A stretch of 64,000 nucleotides of DNA, taken from contig NZ_CP072941.1 in NCBI RefSeq assembly GCF_018069625.1, forward strand, positions 7,006,001-7,070,000. Reading direction: 5' to 3'. Positions 1-8,445 of this stretch are shown piece by piece. This stretch comes from Streptomyces yatensis. GTDB lineage: Bacteria > Actinomycetota > Actinomycetes > Streptomycetales > Streptomycetaceae. Position 1 is the stretch's first letter. Each line of letters starts with the position of its first letter. The position numbers and the translations under genes were made by a program. Below the pieces are notes generated by a model. The model made no database searches, was not told the origin of the DNA, and was given only the letters and a program-made list of their open reading frames with translations.

Positions 1-287
1 CCGGCGCCGGCGAGCGAGCCGTCCGGGCCCGCCTGCCACAGCTCGATCAGCGCGTCCGGGACGGGCGCTCCCTCGCCGTCGTAGACGTAGCCGTGGAGGG
101 TGAGGGCGTCGGGGTGGCCCGCGGGGGCCATCTCGCCGCCGTCGGGGAAGGGCAGGGCATAGCCGTAGAAGGGGCCCACGGTGTGGGAGGGGGTGGGCGC
201 GAGCCTTCGCTCCGGTGCATGCCCCTGCTCGGGTGCGAGCCCTTGCTCGGGTACGAGCTTCTCGCCGGGTACGAGCCTCTCGGCCAT
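1..287 (-). CDS. pcaG: Protocatechuate 3,4-dioxygenase alpha subunit (partial, C-terminus outside window)
   Basis: The alpha subunit of the intradiol dioxygenase opens protocatechuate to beta-carboxy-cis,cis-muconate together with PcaH. Visible are the typical alpha-subunit opening TVGPFYGYALPF after a short variable leader, and the region LHGYVYDGEG...DALIELWQA shared with the beta subunit. The leader is unusual: it holds a degenerate heptad-like repeat (LVPGEK, LVPEQG, LAPEQG, HAPERR) that looks like a small in-frame repeat expansion. The start ATG overlaps the pcaH stop by one base (TGATG), so translation is probably coupled. The 3' end lies beyond the window. Confidence 0.9.
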   Translation of the reverse strand, partial: MAERLVPGEKLVPEQGLAPEQGHAPERRLAPTPSHTVGPFYGYALPFPDGGEMAPAGHPDALTLHGYVYDGEGAPVPDALIELWQAGPDGSLAGA

Positions 288-1054
288 CAGCGGCCCTCCT
301 CGATCCAGGTGGCGGACGGCCCGTCCAGCACGATGTCCCAGCGGTAGCCCAGCGACCACTCCGGCTGCGACAGCGCGTGGTCGTACGCCGCGACCAGCCG
401 CTGCCGCGCCGACGGGTCCGTCACCGACTGCAGGATCGGGTCGTAGCCGAAGAGTGGATCGCCGGGGAAGTACATCTGGGTGACCAGGCGCTGGGTGAAC
501 GCCGAGCCGAAGACGGAGAAGTGCAGATGCGCGGGGCGCCACGCGTTCTCGTGGTTGCGCCACGGATAGGCGCCCGGCTTGATGGTGGTGAAGCGGTACG
601 AGCCGTCGTCGCCGGTCAACGTCCGCCCCACACCGGTGAAGTTGGGGTCGAGCGGCGCGGGGTGCTGATCGCGCAGATGGGCGTAGCGGCCCGACGCGTT
701 GGCCTGCCACAGCTCGATGAGCTGGCCGCGGACGGGGCGGCCCCGGCTGTCCAGGAGCCGTCCGGAGACGGTGATGCGCTCGCCGAGCGGTTCGCCCTGG
801 TGCTGTGCCGTGAGGTCGTTGTCGATCGCGGTGATGTCGGTGTGGCCGAAGACGGGGGTGTGCAGCTCCACGGTCTCCGGGTCGCCGTGGACCGCGACCA
901 GCGGCTGTTGGGGGTGGCGCAGCACACTGCTGCGGTACGGGGGGAAGTCGCGCGGCGGATGGTCGGCGGCGGGAGCACCTTCGGCGCGCGCCGTGTCGTA
1001 CGACTCCCGTATGTGGGCGAGTTCGCGGTCGATGTCGGACTGGGTGAGAGCCAT
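287..1054 (-). CDS. pcaH: Protocatechuate 3,4-dioxygenase beta subunit
   Basis: This is the catalytic iron subunit of protocatechuate 3,4-dioxygenase in the beta-ketoadipate pathway, 255 residues. The four expected Fe(III) ligands can be placed as Tyr124 (GRYAH), Tyr163 (PGAYPWRN), and His176 and His178 (WRPAHLHFS). The N-terminal extension rich in acidic residues and the DFPPYRSSVLRHP segment are typical of the family. It lies 134 bases downstream of pcaF, separated by a GTGCC-rich repeat, and overlaps pcaG by one base. It belongs to the operon pcaIJFHG. Family identity is very secure. Confidence 0.95.
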   Translation of the reverse strand: MALTQSDIDRELAHIRESYDTARAEGAPAADHPPRDFPPYRSSVLRHPQQPLVAVHGDPETVELHTPVFGHTDITAIDNDLTAQHQGEPLGERITVSGRLLDSRGRPVRGQLIELWQANASGRYAHLRDQHPAPLDPNFTGVGRTLTGDDGSYRFTTIKPGAYPWRNHENAWRPAHLHFSVFGSAFTQRLVTQMYFPGDPLFGYDPILQSVTDPSARQRLVAAYDHALSQPEWSLGYRWDIVLDGPSATWIEEGR

Positions 1055-1092
1055 GTCTGCCGTCAGCCTTACCTTTCAGCCGTTCCAGCCAT

Positions 1093-1183
1093 TGCCAGCC
1101 GTGCCGTGCCATCCGCTGTGCCGTGCCGTGCCGTGCGGTGCCGTGCGGTGCGGTGCGCTGGGCCGTGCCGTTCCGTGCCGTTT
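1093..1183. repeat. Low-complexity GTGCC/GTGCGGTGCC repeat between pcaF and pcaH
   Basis: About 90 bases consist almost wholly of permuted 5-bp units (gtgcc, gtgcg, gtgct) in the pcaF-pcaH gap. It begins next to the end of pcaF and contains no gene. It looks like a slippage-generated microsatellite. No terminator or start signal is evident inside it. Confidence 0.7.
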
Positions 1184-1188
1184 CGGGA

Positions 1189-2397
1189 TTACCTCTCCAG
1201 GACGAGGGCCAGGCCCTGTCCGACGCCGATGCACAAGGTGGCCAGGCCCGTTCCCGAGCCGCGGGCGGCGAGCTGATGGGCGACGGCCCCCGTGAGCCGG
1301 GCCCCGGAGGCGCCGAGCGGGTGGCCGATGGCGATGGCGCCGCCGCGCGGGTTGACGATCGCGGGGTCGAAGCCGGGGTCCTCGGCGGACCATTCGGCGA
1401 GACAGCCCAGCACCTGCGCGGCGAACGCCTCGTTGAGTTCGAGCGTGGCCAGATCGGCGAAGGAGCGGCCCGCCTTGGTAAGGGCGCGGCGTACGGCCTC
1501 GACCGGGCCGAGCCCGAAGTACTGCGGCTCGATACCGGTGACGGCGGAGGCGCCGATCCGGGCCAGCGGCTCGCGTCCGGTGGCCTTCAGCCCCTCCTCG
1601 TCGACGAGGAGCAGCGCGGCCGCGCCGTCGTTGAGGGGCGAGGAGTTGCCCGCGGTGACCGTGCCGCCGGGCTTGCGGAAGGCGGGCTTGAGCTTGGCCA
1701 GGGCCTCGGTCGAGGTGGAGTCGCGGATGGACTCGTCGCGGAGCAGATCGCTGTCCGGGTACGGCAGCACCTCGGCGTCGTACGCCCCGTCCTTCCACGC
1801 CCGCGCCGCCTTCTCATGGCTGCCGAACGCGAACGCGTCCTGCGCCTCGCGGGTGATGCCGTGCTTGTCGGCGATCAGCTCGGCGCCCTCGCCGAGGGCG
1901 ACGGTCCACTCCGGCGGCATCTCCGGGTTGGTCATCCGCCAGCCGAGGGTCGTGGAGTACATCTGCTGATGTCCGGCGGGGAAGGCGCGCTCGGGCTTGG
2001 GCAGCACCCAGGGGGCGCGGCTCATCGACTCCACCCCGCCCGCGAGGGCGATATGGGCGTCGCCGACCGCGATCGCGCGGGCGGCCTGCAGCACGGCCTC
2101 CAGGCCCGAGGCGCACAGCCGGTTGACGGTCGCGCCGGGCACGGTGACGGGCAGCCCGGCCAGCAGCACGGCCATGCGGGCGACATCGCGGTTGTCCTCG
2201 CCCGCGCCGTTGGCGTTGCCGAAGTAGACGTCGTCGATGCGTGCCGGGTCGAGGTCGGGGATGCGGGCGAGCAGGCCGCGCACCACATGGGCGGCCAGAT
2301 CGTCGGGGCGCACTCCGGCCAGCGCGCCGCCGTATTTGCCGACGGGGGTGCGGACGGCGTCGACGATATAGACGTCACGCAGGGGAGTGGGGCTCAT
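1189..2397 (-). CDS. pcaF: Beta-ketoadipyl-CoA thiolase
   Basis: The last enzyme of the beta-ketoadipate pathway splits beta-ketoadipyl-CoA into succinyl-CoA and acetyl-CoA. The 402 residues carry the full thiolase signature: nucleophilic Cys95 in NRLCASGLEA, His359 in GHPLGASG and Cys389 in CIGVGQG. The start overlaps the pcaJ stop by four bases (ATGA), so CoA-transferase and thiolase are co-translated. Placement directly after pcaIJ and before pcaHG favours pcaF over a general acetyl-CoA acetyltransferase. Confidence 0.95.
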   Translation of the reverse strand: MSPTPLRDVYIVDAVRTPVGKYGGALAGVRPDDLAAHVVRGLLARIPDLDPARIDDVYFGNANGAGEDNRDVARMAVLLAGLPVTVPGATVNRLCASGLEAVLQAARAIAVGDAHIALAGGVESMSRAPWVLPKPERAFPAGHQQMYSTTLGWRMTNPEMPPEWTVALGEGAELIADKHGITREAQDAFAFGSHEKAARAWKDGAYDAEVLPYPDSDLLRDESIRDSTSTEALAKLKPAFRKPGGTVTAGNSSPLNDGAAALLLVDEEGLKATGREPLARIGASAVTGIEPQYFGLGPVEAVRRALTKAGRSFADLATLELNEAFAAQVLGCLAEWSAEDPGFDPAIVNPRGGAIAIGHPLGASGARLTGAVAHQLAARGSGTGLATLCIGVGQGLALVLER

Positions 2398-3188
2398 CGG
2401 GTCTCCTTCGCGGGCTTCCCGGCGGCCTTGAGGGCGCGCAGCGCCGCCAGCTCATCGGGGGTGGGCGGCTCGGTGGTGTCCACGGTGTCCGCGACGGTCA
2501 GCTCCCAGCCGGTGGCGGCCCGCACCTGCTCCACGGTGACGCCCGGGTGCAGTGCGGTGAGCACCAGCTCGGCGGTGGCCGGGTCGGGGCGGAGCACCCC
2601 GAGGTCGGTGATCACGGCGACGGGTCCGGCGCCCGGCATGCCGAGCTTCTTACGGTCGCCGGGGCCGCTGCCGTGGCCCAGGGTCGTCACGAAGTCCAGC
2701 CTTTGCACGAAGTTGCGGGTGGAGTGGCGCAGCACCATCAGCACTTTGCCGCAGTTGGAGGCGATCTCGGGGGCGCCGCCCGCGCCGGGGAGGCGGCCCT
2801 CGGGCTTGTCCGGGCCGCGGTCGACGACGGTGGTGTTGATGTTGGCGTAGCGGTCGACCTGGGCGGCGCCGAGGAAGCCGACGTCGATCCGGCCGCCCTG
2901 CAGCCAGTAGTTGAACATCTCCGGCACCGAGATCACCGCGTCGGCGGTGTCGGCGAGTTCGCCGTCGCCGATGGACAGCGGGAGCCGGGTGGGCTTGGAG
3001 CCGATGGTCCCGGATTCGTAGATGAGGACGAGGCCGGGGTTGACGGTGGCGCGGGCGAGGTTGGCGGCGGTGCTGGGGAGCCCGATGCCGACGAAGCAGG
3101 TGGTGGCGTCGGCGAGGGCGCGGGCGGCGTTGACCTCCATCAGCTCGTCGCTGGTGAACCCGGTCGTGCCGGTGGGGGTCGCGTTCAT
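2394..3188 (-). CDS. pcaJ: 3-oxoadipate CoA-transferase subunit B
   Basis: Beta subunit (264 residues) of the CoA-transferase that activates beta-ketoadipate with succinyl-CoA. The region LIYESGTIG holds the likely catalytic glutamate (Glu58), and GGAPEIASNCGKVLMVLRHS is typical of subunit B. I start at ATG 3188 because it forms an ATGA overlap with pcaI; an upstream in-frame ATG would put out-of-frame pcaI sequence at the N-terminus. The C-terminus overlaps pcaF by four bases. Confidence 0.93.
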   Translation of the reverse strand: MNATPTGTTGFTSDELMEVNAARALADATTCFVGIGLPSTAANLARATVNPGLVLIYESGTIGSKPTRLPLSIGDGELADTADAVISVPEMFNYWLQGGRIDVGFLGAAQVDRYANINTTVVDRGPDKPEGRLPGAGGAPEIASNCGKVLMVLRHSTRNFVQRLDFVTTLGHGSGPGDRKKLGMPGAGPVAVITDLGVLRPDPATAELVLTALHPGVTVEQVRAATGWELTVADTVDTTEPPTPDELAALRALKAAGKPAKETR

Positions 3189-4015
3189 CGGGTGAGAGCT
3201 CCCTCGGTGGTGCGCACGTTCTCGTCGATCCACTGGGTGAACGCCTCGCGGTCGCGGGCGATCGGGTCCCATGCCTGGTAGAAGGTGTTGTCGCGGGTCG
3301 AATACCCGGCGGCGTAGGAGGGGTGGGCACCGCCGGGGACGACGGAGACCGCGTCGATCACCCAGGTCGGCAGGACGATCCCGCCGGGGCGTGGCGTCAG
3401 CTCCTCGACGATCTCCTCCACGGTCACCAGCACCCGCTCGGCCGCGAGTGCCGCCTCCTTCTGCACGCCGGTGAGCCCCCAGAGCTGCACATTGCCGGCG
3501 CGGTCGGCCTGCTGGGCGTGGATGACGGTGACGTCGGGGTTGAGCGCCGCGACGGCGGCCAGCTCCTCCCCGGTGAAGGGGCAGACGACGGTGGAGACGG
3601 TGTCCGTACGGGTCGGGATGTCGCTGCCGCGATAGCCGCGCAGCACGGCGAACGGCAGCTTGGAGGCGCCCGCCACATAGCGGTTCGCCATGCCCGCGTG
3701 GCTGTGCTCATCCAGCTCCAGCGGCCGCGGCCAGCCGTTCTCGACGGCGTCGCGAAGGCGGTGCAGCGAGCCGACGCCGGGGTTGCCGCCCCAGGAGAAC
3801 ACCAGCTTGCGGACGAGTCCGGCGCCGATGAGCTGGTCGTAGATGACGTCCGGCGTCATCCGGACGAGGGTCAGATCGGTGATGCCCTGGCGGATGACCT
3901 CGTGCGCGGCGGCGTACGGGATCAGGTGGGTGAAGCCCTCCATCGCGAGGGTGTCCCCGTCGTGGACGAGGTCCGCCACGGCGTCCTGCAGGCTTCGGAT
4001 GTCGGCCATCGTCAC
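3185..4015 (-). CDS. pcaI: 3-oxoadipate CoA-transferase subunit A
   Basis: Alpha subunit, 276 residues, first gene of the pca operon. Typical features are the DGDTLAMEGFTHLIPYAAAHEVIRQ-type N-terminal CoA-transferase fold, FSWGGNPGVGSLHRLRD, and the long C-terminal region with HAQQADRAGNVQLWG. It is divergent from the MarR regulator, 205 bases away, and the putative operator lies 36-53 bases upstream of its start. Four genes downstream are coupled by overlaps or short gaps. Confidence 0.93.
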   Translation of the reverse strand: MTMADIRSLQDAVADLVHDGDTLAMEGFTHLIPYAAAHEVIRQGITDLTLVRMTPDVIYDQLIGAGLVRKLVFSWGGNPGVGSLHRLRDAVENGWPRPLELDEHSHAGMANRYVAGASKLPFAVLRGYRGSDIPTRTDTVSTVVCPFTGEELAAVAALNPDVTVIHAQQADRAGNVQLWGLTGVQKEAALAAERVLVTVEEIVEELTPRPGGIVLPTWVIDAVSVVPGGAHPSYAAGYSTRDNTFYQAWDPIARDREAFTQWIDENVRTTEGALTR

Positions 4016-4050
4016 TCCGCTCAGTCCACGGTCAGGGTGCTCAGCTCAGA

Positions 4051-4068
4051 TACTCAGTGTGCTGACTA
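4051..4068. promoter_or_regulatory. Putative PcaV-type operator (interrupted palindrome)
   Basis: The sequence tACTCAG-TGTG-CTGAcTA is a near-perfect inverted repeat (six of seven arm positions pair) in the divergent pcaI-marR intergenic region. Further CTCAG half-sites lie at about 4039-4048. MarR proteins bind such 16-20 bp palindromes, and PcaV of S. coelicolor represses pcaIJFHG from an intergenic site. Assignment to this regulator is inference. Confidence 0.5.
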
Positions 4069-4220
4069 ATGTGGTGCCGGTTTCGCACGCTGCCATTGGC
4101 TGGTGCGCTCGTCAAGAGAGTCTAGGTCGAATGTCGGCCCCTCGACATGGGGTCTTCCACAGGGCAGAATCACTCAGTGCACGGACGAATGGCGGAGTGG
4201 GAAGGCCGGGAGGGCACGGC

Positions 4221-4661
4221 ATGGGCGGCGCGGTGGATCTGAACACGCACCCCGGGCACCTGGCCCGCCGCTTCCAGCAGGCGCACTCCCTGCTGTGGGG
4301 CGCGATGGTCTCCGAGGAGATCACCTCGCCGCAGTTCGCGGTGGTCAACGCGTTGACGGAGAGGCCGGAGATCGACCAGCGGACGCTGAGCGAACACGTC
4401 CACCTCGACCGCTCCACCATCGCCGACCTGGTCGCCCGGCTGGCCCGCCGGGGCCTGCTGGAGCGGGTCCGCGACCCGAACGACGGCCGCCGCAATGTCC
4501 TGCGGCTGACGGAGGAAGGGGCGATGGTCCACCGGAAGCTGGTCAGGCGGACGGCGCGGATGAACCGGGTCTTCCTGTCCCCGCTGGACGAGACGGAGCG
4601 CGAGACGCTGCTGCGGTTGATCGCCCGGGTCACGGATGCGGCGGAGGAACTGCGCGCGTAG
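4221..4661 (+). CDS. pcaV: MarR family regulator, PcaV-like repressor of the pca operon
   Basis: 146-residue winged-helix protein with the MarR core: recognition helix LSEHVHLDRSTIADLVARL and wing RDPNDGRRNVLRLTEEG. The N-terminus GHLARRFQQAHSLLW contains the arginine pair where PcaV places its ligand-contacting arginine. Start ATG 4221 has a GGGAGG ribosome site seven bases away; earlier in-frame starts would overlap the operator region. It is divergent from pcaI. In S. coelicolor the orthologous protein is released by protocatechuate, and the same role is expected here. Confidence 0.85.
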   Translation: MGGAVDLNTHPGHLARRFQQAHSLLWGAMVSEEITSPQFAVVNALTERPEIDQRTLSEHVHLDRSTIADLVARLARRGLLERVRDPNDGRRNVLRLTEEGAMVHRKLVRRTARMNRVFLSPLDETERETLLRLIARVTDAAEELRA

Positions 4662-4696
4662 GGCGCCTTGGGCGCCCTTGGGCGCCCTTGGGTGCG
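4661..4696. repeat. Three 11-bp repeats starting at the marR stop codon
   Basis: The stop codon TAG runs straight into three near-copies of an 11-base unit (gggcgcccttg). It is one of several tandem repeats in this window that begin at a gene 3' end. Confidence 0.6.
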
Positions 4697-4822
4697 CCGG
4701 GCCCGGGTGCGCGGTGGCCCGGGGGCCGCCGCTGTGGCCGACCACGTCGCCCGCCACGACCTGAGTGACGCCCAGGGGGCTCCAAGCGGCCCTTGCCCGC
4801 GCCGTGCGCGCGGTGTCCGGCG

Positions 4823-5752
4823 GCTCTTTCCCCTCCCCGCCCCTTCCCGAAACTGGGGCTCCGCCCCAGGCCCCCGCCGGGGCTCCGCCCCAGGCCCCCG
4901 CCGGGGCTGCGCCCCAGGCCCCCGCCGGGGCTGCGCCCCAGGCCCCCGCCGGGGCTGCGCCCCAGGCCCCCGCCGGGGCTGCGCCCCAGGCCCCGCCGGG
5001 GCTGCGCCCCAGGCCCCCGCCGGGGCTGCGCCCCAGGCCCCCGCCGGGGCTGCGCCCCAGGCCCCCGCCGGGGCTGCGCCCCAGGCCCCCGCCGGGGCTG
5101 CGCCCCAGGCCCCCGCCGGGGCTGCGCCCCAGGCCCCCGCCGGGGCTGCGCCCCAGGCCCCCGCCGGGGCTGCGCCCCAGGCCCCCGCCGGGGCTGCGCC
5201 CCAGGCCCCTGCTGGGGTTTGGCCCCAGGCCTCCGCCCGGGCTGCGCCCCAGGCCCCTGCTGGGGTTTCGCCCCAGGCCTCCGCCGGGGCTGCGCCCCAG
5301 GCCCCTGCTGGGGTTTCGCCCCAGGCCCCCGCCGGGGCTGCGCCCCAGGCCCCCGCCCGGGCTTCGCCCCAGGCCCCTGCTGGGGTTTCGCCCCAGGCCC
5401 CCGCCCGGGCTTCGCCCCAGACCCTTGCTGGGGCTCCGTCCCAGATATCCCCTCCGGGCTTCGCCCCAGGCTCCGCCCCAGACGCCCGCCGGGCTTCGCC
5501 CCAGATCCCCGCCCGGGCTTCGCCCCAGATCCCCGCCCCAGACCCTTGCCCGGGCTCCGCCCCAGGCCCCTGACGGGGTTTGGCCCCAGGCCCCCGCCGG
5601 GGCTTCGCCCCAGGCCCCTGCCGGGGTTTGCCAGATCCACGCCGGGGCTGCGCCCCAGGTCCCCGCTCCTCAAACGCCGGAGGGGCTGGGTTGGCTCCTC
5701 AAGCGCCGGAGGGGCTGGGTTGGCTCCTCAAGCGCCGGAGGGGCTGGGTTGG
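4823..5752. repeat. Array of about 33 tandem 24-bp GC-rich hairpin units plus three 29-bp units
   Basis: From about 4855 to 5660 the DNA repeats a 24-base unit of the form GGGGCTGCGCCCCAGGCCCCCGCC with growing divergence (GGGGTTTGGCCCC, GGGCTTCGCCCC). Each unit contains a GGGGC-loop-GCCCC stem. The left border, 4823-4850, has the module CCCCTCCCCGCCCCTTCCCG. The right border is three near-identical 29-bp copies at 5666-5694, 5695-5723 and 5724-5752 (core CGCCGGAGGGGCTGGGTTGG). Because 24 is a multiple of three, all frames stay open here and spurious long reading frames appear. I see no gene inside. Confidence 0.9.
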
Positions 5753-5768
5753 CTCCGTGCCTCAGGCG

Positions 5769-6596
5769 TCAACGTGCGGCGGACATCCCCTGAGGTGTCG
5801 ACGGCCTCGTCCCGATGACGACCGTCGCCTCCCGCTCCCCGCATTCGGCCAGTCGCGGTTCCAGGCCGTCGTCAGCGGCGATGGCGAGGGCCGAGGTCGC
5901 CTGCCGACCGCTCGTCTCGAAGAGCAGTGAGCCGCCCGGGGCCAGCCATCGGGCCGCCTCGGCGGTCACCCGGCGCAGGACATCGAGGCCGTCCACGCCA
6001 CCGTCCAGTGCCACCCGCGCCTCGTGCACCCGGGCCTCCGGCGGCAGCAGCCCGACCTCCTCGGTCGGTACGTACGGGACGTTGGCCAGCAGGACGTCCA
6101 CGCGGCCGCGCAACGCGCCCGGCAGCGGTTCGTAGAGATCGCCCTCGTACACCGTGCCGCCCACGGGCTCGACGTTGCGCCGCGTGCAGGCCACCGCGAC
6201 GGGGTCGATATCGGCCGCGTACAGCTCCACCTCGCCAAGGGCCGAGGCCAGCGCGGCGCCCAGCGCGCCCGAACCGCAGCACAGATCGACCACCACGGCC
6301 CCGGGTCGGGCCAGTGCCACGGCCTGATCGACCAGGAACTCGGTGCGCCGGCGCGGTACGAAGACCCCGGCGTCGACGGATATCCGAAGCCCCCGGAACT
6401 CCGCCCAGCCGAGCACATGCTCCAGCGGCAGCCCGGCGGCGCGCCGCTCCACCATGGCGAGGAGTCCGGCCGGGGTACGAGCCGTGGCGAGGATCAACCG
6501 TGCCTCGTCCTCGGCGAACACACACCCTGCGGCGCGGAGCCTGGTGACGACGGCGGGGAAGGTGATGAGTGAAGGTGAAGCTGATGAAGCCGACAT
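5769..6596 (-). CDS. HemK/PrmC-like putative protein N5-glutamine methyltransferase
   Basis: About 275 residues with a Rossmann methyltransferase domain: SAM-binding VVVDLCCGSGALG at about residue 101 and the catalytic-loop motif NVPY at about 172, where release-factor methyltransferases have NPPY. The N-terminal RRAAGLPLEHVLGWAEFRGL matches the PrmC substrate-handling region. The NVPY variant is typical of a separate actinobacterial family (putative N5-glutamine methyltransferase) that exists beside true PrmC, so the substrate is uncertain. I use ATG 6596; a GTG at 6632 in frame is possible, and neither has a convincing ribosome site. It is bordered downstream by the hairpin array. Confidence 0.8.
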   Translation of the reverse strand: MSASSASPSLITFPAVVTRLRAAGCVFAEDEARLILATARTPAGLLAMVERRAAGLPLEHVLGWAEFRGLRISVDAGVFVPRRRTEFLVDQAVALARPGAVVVDLCCGSGALGAALASALGEVELYAADIDPVAVACTRRNVEPVGGTVYEGDLYEPLPGALRGRVDVLLANVPYVPTEEVGLLPPEARVHEARVALDGGVDGLDVLRRVTAEAARWLAPGGSLLFETSGRQATSALAIAADDGLEPRLAECGEREATVVIGTRPSTPQGMSAAR

Positions 6597-6734
6597 GGGA
6601 GCCTGGAGGCCTTTCGGAATCCTTGAGGGCACTCCCGGCAGTCAGCTATCCCGTGTATCCCTGCGGCGAGAGCACCCAGCCTGAACTGGCATTGATGGGT
6701 CTCACCTCCTCGGTGCGTACGGGCGACGGCCACA

Positions 6735-7583
6735 CTACCCGATCAGCCCCCGCCGGGCCTCGTTGATCAAGCGCTGGGCGTCGGCCCCGAAGACGGCCGA
6801 TTCGCGCAGGGTGTTCCAGGCGCGCAGATAGAGGGCGATGCTGTCGGCGTCGTTGATCCAGAGTTCCGCGTGCCAGTCCTCGACGAGCACCAGCCGCTCG
6901 TCGTGGACCCAGAATCCGTTGGCGGGCTGGATCTTCAAGGGCGCGGCGAAGGGGACGATGCCCAGCTCGACCGTGTCCAGGCCGATGACGCTCATGAGCC
7001 GGTCGAGCTGGGCTGCGAGCACCGACGGCGGGCAGACGAGGGCGCGCAAGGCGCCCTCCCACATGATGATGTGGTACCGCTTGCGCGAGTCGTACAGTCC
7101 TTCCTGGCGCTTCACCCGGGCACGGACTGCGGCCTCAATGTCTCGCGGAGACTTGTGCAGGTCGGTGTTCCGCGTGAAGACCGATCGCGCGTAGTCGGCC
7201 GTCTGGAGCATGCCCGCCACGAGACAGTTTTCCCAGATGCGCAGTGTGGCTGTGCGGTCGTGTTCAGCGGTGATCGCGTCCTGCACGGGCTTGTGTCCAG
7301 CGGCCAGTTGGCGGCGCCACGATCGGATGTGGGATTCCAGCCCGTTGAACCGGGAGAGCAGTTCCTCGGCGGCTTCCGGCTGGTCGGATGCCGTGGCCCA
7401 GGCGCGCAGATCCTCGGCTGTCGCGGTCTGGCGCCCGTTCTCCAACTTGTAGATCTTGGAGTGCGGCCAGCCCAGCCGTTCGGCGAGTTGTGGACCGGTG
7501 AGCCGACCTCCAGGGCATGACGTACGCAGTTCCCGAAGCCGCGCTCCTAGGGCCACCCGTGCTTGCTGAAAGTCAGTGCTCAC
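6735..7583 (-). CDS. XRE-type helix-turn-helix regulator with DUF5753
   Basis: 282 residues. The N-terminal HTH spans about residues 12-70 (LTGPQLAERLGWPHSKIYKLENG), followed by the long DUF5753 domain ending in LYLRAWNTLRESAVFGADAQ. Such proteins are abundant in Streptomyces, usually sit next to DUF397 or DUF6879 partners, and are tied to morphological control (the BldB/WhiJ theme). Here the partner is the DUF6879 gene just upstream in the same operon, 21 bases away. The DNA target is unknown; repeats at 8446-8484 are candidates. Confidence 0.85.
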   Translation of the reverse strand: MSTDFQQARVALGARLRELRTSCPGGRLTGPQLAERLGWPHSKIYKLENGRQTATAEDLRAWATASDQPEAAEELLSRFNGLESHIRSWRRQLAAGHKPVQDAITAEHDRTATLRIWENCLVAGMLQTADYARSVFTRNTDLHKSPRDIEAAVRARVKRQEGLYDSRKRYHIIMWEGALRALVCPPSVLAAQLDRLMSVIGLDTVELGIVPFAAPLKIQPANGFWVHDERLVLVEDWHAELWINDADSIALYLRAWNTLRESAVFGADAQRLINEARRGLIG

Positions 7584-7604
7584 CGGTCACACGCTACTTG
7601 CAAC

Positions 7605-8351
7605 CTACGTAGTCAGTCCCGCTGCGAACGTGTCGTACCGCACGGCGTAGTGCCATGCCGCGTCACGGACTTGGAGATACCGGTTGACCGCCACCGGCTC
7701 CGTGATCAGCTCCACGTTGAGCAGGTTGTCGTCGTCATCGAAGTTGAGGAGAGCGACGAGCCGAGAGTCGAAGATCCAGAAGTCCTCTGCGGGCAGCCGC
7801 AGCCGGTCGGAATCGGCGCGCCACAGATTACGGATGTCCTCTCCCATGTCGCAGTTCCGCTTGGCGCTGTAGAGGAGGTAGCGCTGGCCGATCGTGGGCG
7901 GATCGTCCACGATGCGCACTCGCTCGCACCGCTTGCCCTGCTGAGTTTGGTTGCGGATCGTGGTGAAGAACGGATGGTAGAGGTCCAGCGGAGCCTCGCC
8001 CGTCTCGACGAACGCCTGGAAGTCAGGCGCCGTTTCATCACTCGCGAACCGGCGGCGGGTCTCCAGCCGCCAGGCGGTGTGCTCGAAGTTCTCGAAGAGC
8101 TTGCCGAAGTCATCCAGGTCGATGATGCGCGGCGGGCGAGTGGCCTCCTTGGGGCCGAAGTCGACCAGCAGTTCGCGCGGCACCACGATGGGTGTCTCGC
8201 CTTCTCCAAGGTGTTGGAGCTTGGCAACGTCCTCGGGGTCGGTAAGCGGTGTTCCGTGGATGACGATCTCTCCGCTGTCCAAGTCCTCGTGTACGGCCGG
8301 GCAGCCCCCAACGCCAGAACCCGTTCCGTTGAAGCGCAGTCGTCGCGCCAT
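7605..8351 (-). CDS. DUF6879 family protein fused to a small N-terminal domain
   Basis: 248 residues. Residues from about 75 (RIIDLDDFGKLFENFEHTAW) to the end match the DUF6879 type, with the conserved end FDDDDNLLNVELITEP and AVNRYLQVRDAAW. Residues 1-70 (RRLRFNGTGSG...CPAVHEDLD...VVPRELLVDFGP) resemble a separate small protein that normally precedes it in Streptomyces; here the two are continuous. The start at 8351 is fixed by a GGGAGGG ribosome site. It is first in an operon with the DUF5753 regulator. The function is unknown; a role as modulator of the HTH protein is inference. Confidence 0.75.
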   Translation of the reverse strand: MARRLRFNGTGSGVGGCPAVHEDLDSGEIVIHGTPLTDPEDVAKLQHLGEGETPIVVPRELLVDFGPKEATRPPRIIDLDDFGKLFENFEHTAWRLETRRRFASDETAPDFQAFVETGEAPLDLYHPFFTTIRNQTQQGKRCERVRIVDDPPTIGQRYLLYSAKRNCDMGEDIRNLWRADSDRLRLPAEDFWIFDSRLVALLNFDDDDNLLNVELITEPVAVNRYLQVRDAAWHYAVRYDTFAAGLTT

Positions 8352-8445
8352 GATCACGCCCTCCCTTGTTGATCTGGACACCCCGAGCATGTCGCACTTA
8401 TGGGTGCGCTCGGTATGCCTTCCCTAACCCTGCGTGAGATCAATC

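Noticed and set aside
1093..1183. Direct repeats between pcaF and pcaH as a regulator-binding array
   Set aside because: The units are irregular permutations of GTGCC without fixed spacing, typical of slippage.
4855..5660. Possible CRISPR array (regular repeats)
   Set aside because: Units are contiguous, with no unique spacers, and no cas genes are nearby.
4823..5793. Several long open frames of 300 or more codons on both strands with AGAAPQAP- or PGLRPRPP-type repeats
   Set aside because: They are all translations of the 24-bp hairpin array, whose period is a multiple of three. No frame has a family match, a ribosome site or normal codon use.
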